From assembly GCA_027924645.1 (NCBI GenBank), contig BSBN01000233.1, positions 10,682,501 through 10,746,500 of the forward strand: a stretch of DNA of 64,000 nt, given 5' to 3'. Position 1 is the stretch's first letter. Every line of letters begins with the position of its first letter. Below are positions 11,227 to 20,333 of the stretch, piece by piece. The notes below the pieces were generated by a model, which worked only from the letters and a program-made list of their open reading frames with translations, was not told the DNA's origin and made no database searches. A program made the position numbers and the translations under genes. Source of the stretch: Cunninghamia lanceolata (lineage: Eukaryota; Streptophyta; Pinopsida; Cupressales; Cupressaceae).

Positions 11227-12483
11227 TAGTAAGGGTACTCGATACCTGTCTTACTGTGTAGGGACTAGTCATGCACCAAGACCACTAGCAAAGTTCTGTG
11301 AGTTACTAGGGTTACTTGAATCCAAAATGATCCAAAAAAGGGGCCTATGCTAATCTGGTATGTGATACTTTGACTTTGCTTAGGAAGACCTAATAGAAGG
11401 TGGACGAGATGACCGACAAAAGAGAGGGTATCCTATGGAATGGATGAAAAAGAGTGACTGCAAGGTGAAATCTGATCTTAGAATCTTGAAAAAGACTAAA
11501 ATGGATACCTAAAAAATGGAAAAAATTTCCTCTCAAAGATTGTGGAAGTACTCACTATTGTGTATGCGCTAGAATAGATGCATAGCATAAATTGGTAAAT
11601 ACGTGAAAAGTTGGTACAGATGCACAATACTGGCAAATTTCAAATGCATCGTAATAGGTGGTAAAAGTGCAGTAGGTTAGCACAGATACGCAGCAAGTCA
11701 GTACAAATGTGTAGTAAAAAAGGATAAATGTGCCACTCTGGTTTTTTCAGTGCTTTTACAAATTTTTGGCAATTTTTCTGATGTTTTTGGTATCTTTGGC
11801 TGCAAGAAGGTCTTTTTGATCTAATTTTCTTTTAGTTATGGCAAGAAGACATAGCAAACACAAAGAATGTTTTCATGGTTTTTTATTTTTTTGTGATTTT
11901 TTGACTCTTTTTGGACTAAAAGAAAGCAAGTACAATCCTAGGTTTCAAAGGACAATATAAAACCAAATTCTCACTATCGCTAGTCAAGCATCTTTAGGAG
12001 CTAATAATTGCCCTTCCCTGTACTAGCTTATAGGGGTTTTTGGCCACTAAGACAAAGGTGTTTAATAAAGGCAACCATTTGAGTGGTTATACATGCGGCA
12101 ACACTACTCTCTGTTATGGAGTCTCCTAGCCTGCAAGGGTTGCACCTTGGAGGGTTTTGGGGGAGGTTGGCTATCAGTATAACACAACTATACTCGTTGT
12201 TTGAAGCTTTTGCTCCAAACATAATTTATTTATAGTGGATTGGTAAGGCTTGGTGTTTATCCTGTTACCACTTAGGGTCATTCTACTTGGATGGAGGGTA
12301 TCCAAGAGTAGGCCCCTCTAAAGCAAAAACACATGCGAAAATGATATGTCTAGCATTTTGGTCACCCAAGATAGGGGAGAGCATAGGCCTGGTATCATTC
12401 CCAAAACAAAGAAGACAGTGGTTCTTTTCTCCTAGTTAAAACGAGAAAAATTAGATGAGCTATCTATTTGGGCAAGCACAGAA

Positions 12484-12705
12484 ATTTGTTAACTTTGAAG
12501 TGATAACAAGATAGCAATGGTTCAATTTTACCCAGATAGCAATGATGTGTTCAATTTTACCCAGATAGCAGTGATTTGTTAACTTTGAAGTGATAACAAG
12601 ATAGCAATGGTCCAATTTTATCAAGATAGCAATGAGTTTGTTAACTTTGAAGGATAGCAATATAGCAATGATTCAATGATATGCAAGGTAGCAATGATTC
12701 ACTTA
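12484..12705. repeat. Minisatellite with AGATAGCAATG core
   Basis: The unit starts TTTGTTAACTTTGAAG and ends AGATAGCAATG. Complete or partial copies start near 12484, 12576 and 12633, and extra TTTTACCCAGATAGCAATG blocks lie between them. Copies differ by a few substitutions. It lies in the transcribed leader of G1. Confidence 0.8.
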
Positions 12706-12939
12706 CCGCCTTCCTAGTTAAGACTATGTGAGATTTACATAAGCATCTATTTTACTTTCTCGTTAGAAATCAAAGTGTGAGTTAACAAGTGCAACTATAT
12801 GATTCTAAACCAGTACCTAGCTTGCAAACAAATCAAGAGTGTTCCTGCAAAAAGATGTTAGCATTAGCGAAAACTTCAAGGAAACCCTAAAAATCACTGC
12901 CTAGATCAGATGCACAGCTTTAGAGCTTGAATGTTCAAA

Positions 12940-13130
12940 AATAGAGCTCAGAAGTGCCGTAGTACATATGTGCTAATTCAGAGGTCAAAAGTGTAGAAAA
13001 ATAGTATATATGCACCAAACTGACATATGTGTCGTATAAGAGGGTATATGCGCTGGAACAAAATTTATATGCACCGAAACAGAGGATGTATGCACCGAAA
13101 GAATGTATATGCTGGAACAAATAGTAGATG
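12940..13130. repeat. Degenerate ATGCACC(G)AAA repeats
   Basis: TATATGCACCAAAC, TATATGCACCGAAAC and GTATGCACCGAAAG recur with spacings of about 25-60 bp, mixed with CATATGTG and TATATGCGCTGGAACAAA variants. This is a decayed short-unit array close to the primer-binding site of G1. Confidence 0.5.
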
Positions 13131-13219
13131 AGTGTTAGGATGTGTCAGATGCACGGTTCCCTCTTGTGTACGGCTTCTAAAACACAAAAACTTAGTTTTT
13201 GGGTTAAAAATCAGGGCTA

Positions 13220-13238
13220 GGCCCCACTGTGGGCACCA
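13220..13238 (-). promoter_or_regulatory. G1 primer-binding site
   Basis: Minus-strand TGGTGCCCACAGTGGGGCC begins four bases after the LTR end (the minus strand reads ...CCCTTAACA, then TTTT). It starts with TGG, as expected for pairing to a tRNA ending in CCA. G4 has TGGTACACCCAGTGGGACC in the same place. The tRNA was not identified. Confidence 0.65.
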
Positions 13239-13242
13239 AAAA

Positions 13243-14374
13243 TGTTAAGGGAAAATTGGAGTAAATATGAATAATCAATATAATATATCAATGATACCCA
13301 AAAATTAATGAAATAATGAACAAAAGAGATCAATCAAACAATGAACAATACAAAGCAAACCTCCTTTAATTCTCAGCTTCCATTGATCGCCTATCATAAA
13401 TGATCTTGTCTATGAATATGGGCCTCAGAAGGTACACTTCCATGTTATGATTCCAAGATGTTCAAATGGGAATGACTATGATAGTTTCACCATGAAGATG
13501 AGCTTCACAATAATGATATTATTGTGTAGTAATGCGTTTGATCACAAGCAATGAAGGGATTGGTACCAAAAGCGCGTTGTAATTCCTACAGAGTAACAAT
13601 ACTAAAAGCTTGGATGAATGAAAAGGAAGAATAGGGTTCAATTTAAAGACTTGTGAGAAAGAAGATCAACAGTATAGAAGAAATAAGAAGATCAACGGTT
13701 GAGATTGGTTGAGGAACATGCGTGAATAAGAAGAAGACAAGTGTCACCCAAAAGCTATTTTATTTGAGTTGACTACTTTGTTTTCTAAAGACAAGACATG
13801 CTTTTCATAAATTAGAAAGCTTTTTTCTAATTTAAGAGATATTGATAAAAACAAGGTTGATTGAGTCAGTTAACTCAACTTGAGATTTGGTTTTGCATGA
13901 TTTGACAGAAATTAAATAATAAAATATTTAATTTTGTGTGCATGAAGAAGAAGACTTATTTTTAGAAGATTGGGAAGATATTTGAAGATAGGAAAGCAAA
14001 TTAAATAAATAAATTTATTTAATTATTGTGCATGATTTTGGAAGAATAAATAAAATATTTGATTGTATTTTATTTTTGTAGATTGAGAGAATTTAAATAA
14101 ATTTGATTTGATTTATTCAAATTTGGAAGAATGATTTTGACTTAATTAAATAATTATGAATTATTTAATTGTTTGGAAGAATTTAATTAAATAAAATATT
14201 TATTTAATTTTGACTTTAGAAGAGATAATTAAATATTTCAATATTTAATTAATTTAGAAGAATATGAATCAAATAAATAAATTTGTTTATTTATTTATTG
14301 ATAGAAGAATTAGAATGAAATAAATATTAAGAATATTTATTTAGACTGAATCATGTCATTTTTAGGCGTATACA
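13243..14374 (-). repeat. G1 5' LTR
   Basis: On the minus strand the LTR starts TGTATACGCCTAAAAATGAC, which matches the start of the G4 LTR (TGTAGACACCTAAAAATGTC), and it ends CCCTTAACA before the PBS. Its middle is very AT-rich and built from TTAAATAAA and ATTTATTTAA palindromes, as in G4. The length is 1132 bp. The inner boundary is fixed by the PBS. The outer boundary is fixed by the G4 match and by the resumption of G2 coding sequence. Confidence 0.75.
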
Positions 14375-14833
14375 ACATGTTCTCTTCTAAACCATATGTG
14401 ATGAAAGAGGAGTATGCTTCTTTAGAGGAAGAGTATTCTGAAAATGATGTAGATAATCAGAGATATTGTAGGGAGAATTACCATCAGCAAATTTTCTCTG
14501 ATTGTGAAGATAACAAAATAGAAGGTGAAACTGTATGTGTTGTAGATTCAGGAGTAAGAGGGATCAGTTTAAGGAGACCCTCAGAAGAAGAAACTAAATC
14601 CCTGAATGTGGTTTTTGTTTCTCAAGTAAGAAGGAGTTATAATTTGAGAAATAGAACAGTGAATATAGATTAGAGTAAGCTTAGCAGTCTCTTTACCAAA
14701 GAAACATCAAATGTTGCTAGAAGTTTTGAAAATATGAAAGAATTAGATGAGAAGGGCAAGTTGCCTAGAATTTAGAAGGTGCAGTTTCATGTGCTTACCA
14801 AGTGTCAGAAGGAAAAAAAAAAAAGTGGAGAGA
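14375..14833 (+). pseudogene. G2 gag-protease linker fragment
   Basis: The frame is open to 14673 (it contains NMFSSKPYVMKEEYASLEEE and ENYHQQIFSDCEDN, and ends RRSYNLRNRTVNID). It then continues with stops (SKLSSLFTKETSNVARSFEN) to the N1 insertion. The fragment is acidic and low in known motifs. It is assigned because the frame continues behind N1 at 21586 and leads into the protease. The first codons of the nominal open frame (14353-14374) belong to the G1 LTR. Confidence 0.6.
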
Positions 14834-14838
14834 GAATC

Positions 14839-16076
14839 TGTAACATCAGAAAATGTCCCCTTGGGGGTTGTTCCCTCATAAGGTTTAGCTCTTGGGTCTT
14901 TAGTATGTATTTAGGACATTTTAGTTCGTATTTTAGCATCCTGATCGAATGAGACCTAGGTTTAATGGAAAATGGGACCTAGGAGGACCCCTTGAGTTGA
15001 ACCTTGCCTAAAATAGGGGGGAGAACTTAGGCACCCGCGCCCTAGTCCTGCCATATTTTAGGGCAGCCCCAATTTCTAGGTGTCGGTTTATGACCGTTAG
15101 TTGGTTCTTTTGCCGACACGGTAAAGTTTGATTTTTAAAATCTTGGTGGGAATTCTTGTAGGTGCATATAAAAGCATGTTTAGGTATTCATTTGTAAACT
15201 AGATGATTACTAGAAAGTTATTGTGTTCTCAAGGTGATTCAAGGCTTTCTATTATGTTGCAAGAGTAGACTTGTATGTTTTGTGTGTTGATATTTACAGA
15301 TTTAAGCATCAATTTCCTCATGGCATGAAGAGCATCTTCCTCCATGAGAGCTTCACTACAAGGTGACATAATATTGTGTTTTTATCATTGATTCCTTTAG
15401 TTTTTACCTCTGCCTCACAATGACACACACTCTTTGTCTGGCAATGGTGTTCGGAGACTTAAGTGTCCTTCAGGGCTTGACTAAGGAAAGCCTCTAAACA
15501 CCACAACCCCCAAACCAAGTCTTGTGATTGCAAGTTACAAGTGTCGCATTTGGGAAAAGTGGAGTTGCAGGAAGGAGTGGCAGGTATCAAGGATTTGGGA
15601 TCTGAAGAAAAGCCAGACAAAGAGCACTTCCAGGACTAGGGCACCTGCAACAGTGTCCTCCATAAATAGATTTCATGAAACAAAAGTTACAGGGCTGATC
15701 AGTGTTAGAAGGAGGTCCAAATTCCTTGAAAAAGTAGGTACCTTAGACTTGGACACCCACACCAGTGTCCTCGACTGTTCCACCTTGAAAGTAGGTATTT
15801 TGTGATTTGTCATTTTACTCTTGTCTGTAAGAGCTTTTTTCTGTCTTTCGTCAATTTGTTGCCGTATTTGCATAATTGGGGTTTTAATGGTTAATTGGAC
15901 ATAAGAGAAGGAAAATTAATAATTGAATTCCCTAATCCAAGTTCCCTTCATTTGCAACTAACCTAGGGTATGATAGTGCTCGCCACTTGACCCTAGATCC
16001 TTCAATGTTAGGGTGAAAGGAGGATTCAAACATCTAAATAACCAAAGATTAACAAAATCTGATTTTCCCCTAAAAA
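14839..16076 (+). repeat. N1 5' LTR
   Basis: The LTR is 1238 bp, TG...AA at this copy (the 3' LTR ends CA). It has a TATA box at 15167 and a long stem-loop at about 15008-15064. It is co-linear with 20334-21580 apart from many substitutions, which indicates an old insertion. Bases 15524-15805 are open by chance. The same frame is broken in the other LTRs. Confidence 0.9.
15167..15174 (+). promoter_or_regulatory. N1 LTR TATA box
   Basis: GCATATAAAAGCATG lies in the middle of the LTR, the expected U3/R border. The same motif occurs in the other N1 LTR and on the minus strand in the N2 LTRs. L4 has GATATAAAAGTAC at the matching place. Confidence 0.6.
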
Positions 16077-16079
16077 TTT

Positions 16080-16090
16080 TGGTGAACCCA
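16080..16090 (+). promoter_or_regulatory. N1 primer-binding site
   Basis: TGGTGAACCCA starts four bases behind the LTR end. L4 has TGGTGAACCC behind its LTR, and N2 has the diverged form CAGTGAACCC on the minus strand. The tRNA was not identified. Confidence 0.6.
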
Positions 16091-16740
16091 TGTTTTTGGA
16101 CTTAAATTGCAAATTGCTAAGTGTTTGTCTTCAAATTTGGTGTGATTTCATTCATTCATTTGGTCATTCATTTTATTGCATTGAGAAAAATTTTAAAAAA
16201 TGAAACATTAGAAAAATACAAAAAAATTGCATTGTTTGGCTTACTAAATTGTATCAATTCTTCTGAAATTTTCCTAATTTATGAATTTTTGCATCAGATC
16301 TGATATAAACTACAGAAAAATCCAAAAAAATAAGAAATTTACTTTGCATTTTCATCATTTAATTGCTAGGGTTTTGTGGAAATTTTGACAATTTTATATA
16401 ACCTAGTAATTCTAAAATCTAGGGTTTGTAGGCAAAATCTTTTATCAAAATTTTCTACTAATTTTAGAGGCTCATTAAAATTTTCATTTGGTTGTAGTCT
16501 TGCATTTTAGTGTGAATTTGCATTTAGATTTAAAATATTTGCATTTTTGTATAGAAATTTTTAATAAAAACTAGCAATTTTGAGGCATTTTCATTAAATT
16601 TGCATGGGCATTTTGCATGTTACGGCTTTAAAATCATTTTAAGATCTAAGAGTAAGTCAATTTAATAAAAAATCAGACTTCAAAACATTCACATAGAATT
16701 TTGTCTCAAGATCTCAAACCTAGGGCTTCAAAAACAACAA
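16091..16740 (+). other. N1 AT-rich leader, first part
   Basis: The segment is AT-rich and non-coding, with many AAATTTT and GCATTT words. It is conserved in N2 at about 53560-54190. No frame is shared between the copies. Confidence 0.5.
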
Positions 16741-17475
16741 TTTTCACTAAAATTGGCCTTATCGACTCTCCAAACTTGCACTATAGGTATGTTGTGAAGG
16801 ATAATTTTCCATTAATTTTTTATTATTAGGGTAATCATTTTATTCCCCTCATAAAAATTTTCACAACACCCTTTTAACAGGCTCTTGTAGTGAAAAATTG
16901 GCAAAAAACTACACATTTTGACCATTTTTGCCCTAGGACTTGACCTAGTTTGCACTCCAAGCATGTTGTAATCAATTTTATGGATTGAGGTGACTAATAG
17001 TATTGATATTATTTACTGTACCTCCTAAAATTCCTTACAACACCCCTTTTGCTAGGTCTTGGAGTTGAAAAAATTGTGAAAAATAGCTTATTTTTGCTAT
17101 ATCTTCACTAGGGTTTGACCTTAAGTGGCACTAAAAGTTTGTTGTGTTGTTTAATTTGACACCAAGTGGCTGTTATTACTGATATTATTTTTTTTCCATC
17201 ATCATTTTCCTCACAACACCCTTTGTTATGCTCTTTTGCATTGAATTTTGGTGAAAAAAGTGCTCATTTTGACATATTTTCACTATATTTTGAGTTGGCA
17301 TTATCTTGGATTTGCATCAAGAGTGTGTTGAGAGTGATTATATTTCTATTTAGGACTGATATCAGACATATAACTTTCTACCCTTGATTTAAATTATTAC
17401 AACATCCTTTGTTTTATTCATTGGCATTGAAAAGTATAAAAAAATCAAACATTTTAGGCTATTTTTTGCTCTTGT
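16741..17475 (+). repeat. Four tandem units of about 175-185 bp in the N1 leader
   Basis: The core ACAACACCC(C)TTTT or a close variant stands at 16863, 17037, 17213 and 17399, giving steps of 174, 176 and 186 bp. Around each core the same order recurs: a TTTGCACT...TGTTGTG segment, an AT-rich stretch with GATATTATT, TTCCTCACAACACCC, then GAAAAA...GTGCTCATTTTGACAT and TTTTCACTA. Units have diverged strongly. N2 has the same four-unit array. Confidence 0.8.
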
Positions 17476-17535
17476 CTTGCACAAATTTTGAAAAGCTTTC
17501 AAGATCTGATTTAGAATTGGTTTGAGCATAAAAAC

Positions 17536-18577
17536 ATGGAATCTAATTATAACAGCAACAATAGGTTCCATCCCAGACCTTACATGAAAAGAAAGGCTCC
17601 TGAACCTGAAATTGTCTTCACTCCTCATGATAGAACAATTGGAGAAAGAAGGACATCTTTACATCACTGTGAAAATAATGGGAAACCCTGCAGTGAATGG
17701 AACTCTTATTAACACTAGTGGCATGACTAATGTTACCATCGAAGAGTTCCTCTTTTCACATCAACTAATGCAAGGTTCTTATGATCTCTCAAGCATGATG
17801 ATTAAGACACATAAATGAACTTTTAGCAAGCCTTTGGGTGAGATATTGTTGTTAGTAACATTATCTGAAAAACATGTCGAATAGTGGTTTGATGTTGTCC
17901 CTATTTCTGACCTCTTTCGCATTAAATTGGGACATCCTTGGCTAAAATAAATGAAAGCTATCCCTTCAACAATACACCATTGTCTGAAATTCCCTCTGGA
18001 TGGCTGTATAATCACCATCCCTCGCAACAAGTATAAACCTTTGGTTTAGAAAACACATTACAAGTTGAATTACTTTTGGGATAAAACTGAAGTACCTAGT
18101 CCTCCTACACAAGAAATGACAAAAGATAAACAACCCGCATGTGAAGAGAACTTTAGACTGAAAGGACAAGGTCCCTATGCTGAGGTTCCTCCCCTGAAAT
18201 CCTTATAGGGATTAGGAGGTCATTGTCAACAACAAAGTGTTCCACTGCAACAAATGAGGTTTGATCCCGGTGCTTCATCTTCTAATTTGAAAAAACCTAT
18301 GAAAGAGCAAGGCCCTATCTTACAAGAGATAAGTGGTCGAAGAAAGAGAAATATAAAAGCAAGAAAAAGAAGAAAAAGAAGACAAGAATATGCTATAAAC
18401 CTTGCCTCTCAACAAGAAAACATTAATCCCAACATTCAACCAAACAACAATGATCCTAACGATGAACAACATGATGAACAAGATATGAATTTGGCTATGG
18501 TACCATATGTCCCAGTATCCTCCAACATTAGGGAGTGGGACTATGACAACGATGATTTTCTTATAGACAACTTCTAG
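17536..18577 (+). pseudogene. N1 protease-like single frame, broken
   Basis: The frame starts at ATG 17536, about 1.45 kb behind the PBS, and would be roughly 345 codons. It begins basic (FHPRPYMKRKAP). A 2-bp loss relative to N2 shifts the frame before HLYITVKIMGNPAVNGTLIN, the strand that carries Asp-Ser/Thr-Gly in active retropepsins. Here the residues read INTSG, and N2 has IDPNC. Later RIKLGHPWLK and MKAIPSTIHHCLKFPLDG match the C-terminal LLGRPW block and the following segment of Ty3/gypsy proteases such as that of G1. The C-terminus (18254-18577, open) has a basic KARKRRKRRQ stretch, an Asn/Gln/Asp-rich region and an acidic tail ending DDFLIDNF. The catalytic motif is absent in both copies, so a structural or RNA-binding role is as likely as proteolysis. 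That is inference. Confidence 0.72.
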
Positions 18578-18596
18578 CCTAGTAAGGGCCCTATAG

Positions 18597-19306
18597 GTAA
18601 GTATCTCTAACCCTTTATCTCTCTCATGATGTGCTTCCCCTGTGATGTGTTATATGTTGCTTAGGTCTCTTGGCATGACCTCAGACTCTCCTGTAAGGTC
18701 TGAGATACCAGGAGACCATCTTTGTTGTGACTTTCTTCTATTTTAATCATCATTCTTCTAAATTGCTCTCTCTCTAATTTCATTATTGAGTGTTGTGTCT
18801 TATGGACATAGCACCGTGGTTAGTGACATGGGGACACCCTCCTATGTGACTATCCCTAAGACACTTGTTTCTCCTCTCTTATTTATTATTTCCCTTCCTC
18901 TAGTGTTTCCATCTAGCGGGCGGATGACGACAAACATTTATACTGATGCGGACCTAATGTCCCTTTCGAAAGAAATCAAAAACTGGACTTAGTTCCTAAT
19001 ATGATGATGGGGTTGTATATCTTATCTGACGCTTGGCTAGTGGAAGCGCTCGTGCTTTCCATGTAGTGAATTTGATGATGTTTCTATCACATTTACAAAC
19101 CTTAACAATACTGCTACTCTATGCATCTTTGTTTGTCTTTGAATCTAGCCTTGGCAGTACTTGATTCGGAGAGCTTCATGATATAGCCCCACAGTTATCC
19201 TCAAACTCTGAATTTGTTTTATAAACTTGTCTCTTTGTGTGATTAATCATATGCATTGATGTTGTTGTTTATCATGATGTTGTAGACACTAACATGTTTC
19301 TTGCAG
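18597..19306 (+). other. N1 putative intron behind the stop codon
   Basis: The donor CCTATAG|GTAAGTATC stands 19 bp after the TAG stop. The acceptor is TTTCTTGCAG|GGATG, with a branch-point-like CACTAAC 12-18 bp upstream. Length is 710 bp. N2 has a donor CTACAG|GTAATT and an acceptor TTTCTTGTAG|GGATT at the same places, 707 bp apart. This would be a 3'-UTR intron. The inside contains a 68-codon stretch (18786-18992) that is not open in N2. Confidence 0.55.
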
Positions 19307-19588
19307 GGATGTGTTTGTGGGAACATTTGGCGATTGTAAAGTACATGTCACTTCTGGGGAGCATGGGCTTTGCGAAAGTCGGTGTTCCCTTATGTGTTTT
19401 ATTCCTACCTTAACATGCTTGATATTGATAACTGATATCAACCACCTTAATGTGGGGGCATATATAAGGTAAGCTATCTTTTATAGATGTTAGCAATGTG
19501 TTTGACCTCAAATGCAAAGACTTGCGCCCCAGGGTAGTGCATAGTGCATCCTGAGTTTGTTTGCAATCAATTAATCAATCATGTAAGC

Positions 19589-19709
19589 CCTCTGTGGAGA
19601 TGGGATATTGAGCATATCCTTTTTCTTAATCCCTCTACGGAGGTGGGGATGGTGTATTTCTCAGAGTAGATTGCATCATCCTGTCATTTTCAAAAGTCCT
19701 CTACGGAGG
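19589..19709 (+). repeat. Three CCTC-NNNN-GAGG hairpins in N1
   Basis: CCTCTGTGGAGA (19589-19600), CCTCTACGGAGG (19632-19643) and CCTCTACGGAGG (19698-19709) are each followed by a short RYGGGG stretch. In the two intact ones a 4-bp stem closes with C-G on a UACG loop, a UNCG-type tetraloop that is very stable in RNA. N2 has three counterparts. Confidence 0.6.
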
Positions 19710-19818
19710 CGGGGAGCAGTTCTATGACTAACTCAACCCTTAAGCGTGTTTTTGGTGATTGTTGTGGCAAGGTCCAATCATTAGTGTGTGCCTATAATGT
19801 GCCTAAGATGGTGATGAC

Positions 19819-19828
19819 CTATAAATAG
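19819..19828 (+). promoter_or_regulatory. Internal TATA-like box in N1 3' region
   Basis: CTATAAATAG, preceded by GATGAC and followed by GGAACACAC, lies 0.5 kb before the 3' LTR. In N2 the homologous site reads CTAGAAATAGG. It could be an internal promoter or chance. Confidence 0.3.
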
Positions 19829-20333
19829 GGAACACACTTTCGCTTGTCTGTCATGTTTTCTCCATGTCTTCAAGTGTGTGTTTTGGCATGCTTGTTTTGT
19901 GTGGCATGTTTGTTTCCCTATATTTAGAGACCACTGCCCTTGGGTAGTGCTTCCTACATTTTTGGGAGGTTTTGTGTGTCTTGCATGTGTGTTCCCCCAT
20001 ATATACAAAGGCTTGCGCCCTAGGGTAGTTCATCCTGTATTATGGGAGGTTTGTTTACTTTTCAGTACTTGCATTTGCATTTCATATATATGAGAAAAAT
20101 AAAAAAAAGATATCATTTCTGTCTTCCATGCATTAATATGTCTTCTATGCATCGATTGTTTGCTCCGTGTACTGTGTGACTGTAACTGTCTTCTTCGTGT
20201 TTTGCGTGCCTGTTACTATCTTCTATGTGATTGGCATGTCTTCTCTACGCTTGGCGTGTTTGTTGTGTTTGTGACCTTACTTTAATGGATGTATTAGCCT
20301 CGCATTTATACATACATTAAAATGGAGGTTAAA

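Larger units (their letters stand above)
11227..13219 (-). other. G1 5' leader between primer-binding site and gag
   Basis: About 2 kb without a reading frame, transcribed leftwards. It holds the AGATAGCAATG minisatellite (12484-12705) and a field of degenerate ATGCACC units (12940-13130), both listed separately. It also has a weaker CAGATGCG/GTACAGATGC-like repetition around 11570-11740. Nothing else was recognised. Confidence 0.55.
1..14374 (-). mobile_element. G1: Tat-like Ty3/gypsy LTR retrotransposon, 3' end off the window
   Basis: Read on the minus strand, this element runs from a 5' LTR at the right through a primer-binding site, a leader of about 2 kb, gag, protease, a linker, reverse transcriptase, two RNase H domains and integrase. 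A second RNase H behind the RT-RNase H unit is the hallmark of the Tat lineage. No copy of the 13243-14374 LTR occurs to the left, so the 3' LTR should lie outside the window. The frame is broken by many stops and some frameshifts, so the element is dead. The bases after the LTR at 14375 (ACATG) should be one copy of the target-site duplication. The flank there is coding sequence of G2, so G1 inserted into G2. That the antisense PMD gene at 204-1336 belongs to this element is inference. Confidence 0.8.
19307..20333 (+). other. N1 3' region before the 3' LTR
   Basis: Non-coding and conserved in N2. It contains three small hairpins (19589-19709), a TATA-like CCTATAAATAGG at 19818-19829, and diverged units built on CTTGCGCCC(C/T)AGGGTAGT...CATCCT at about 19528, 19935 and 20010. 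A short purine tract, AATGGAGGTTAAA, ends directly at the 3' LTR and is the likely polypurine tract. Confidence 0.6.

Noticed and set aside
13243..14374. LTR of G2 instead of G1
   Set aside because: The end next to the PBS, the PBS orientation (minus) and the match to the G4 LTR start all assign it to G1.
15524..15805. 93-codon open stretch in the N1 5' LTR
   Set aside because: The other N LTRs do not keep the frame, and it overlaps LTR non-coding sequence.
18786..18992. 68-codon open stretch behind the N1 frame
   Set aside because: The sequence is conserved in N2, but the same frame has a stop there. It lies inside the putative intron.
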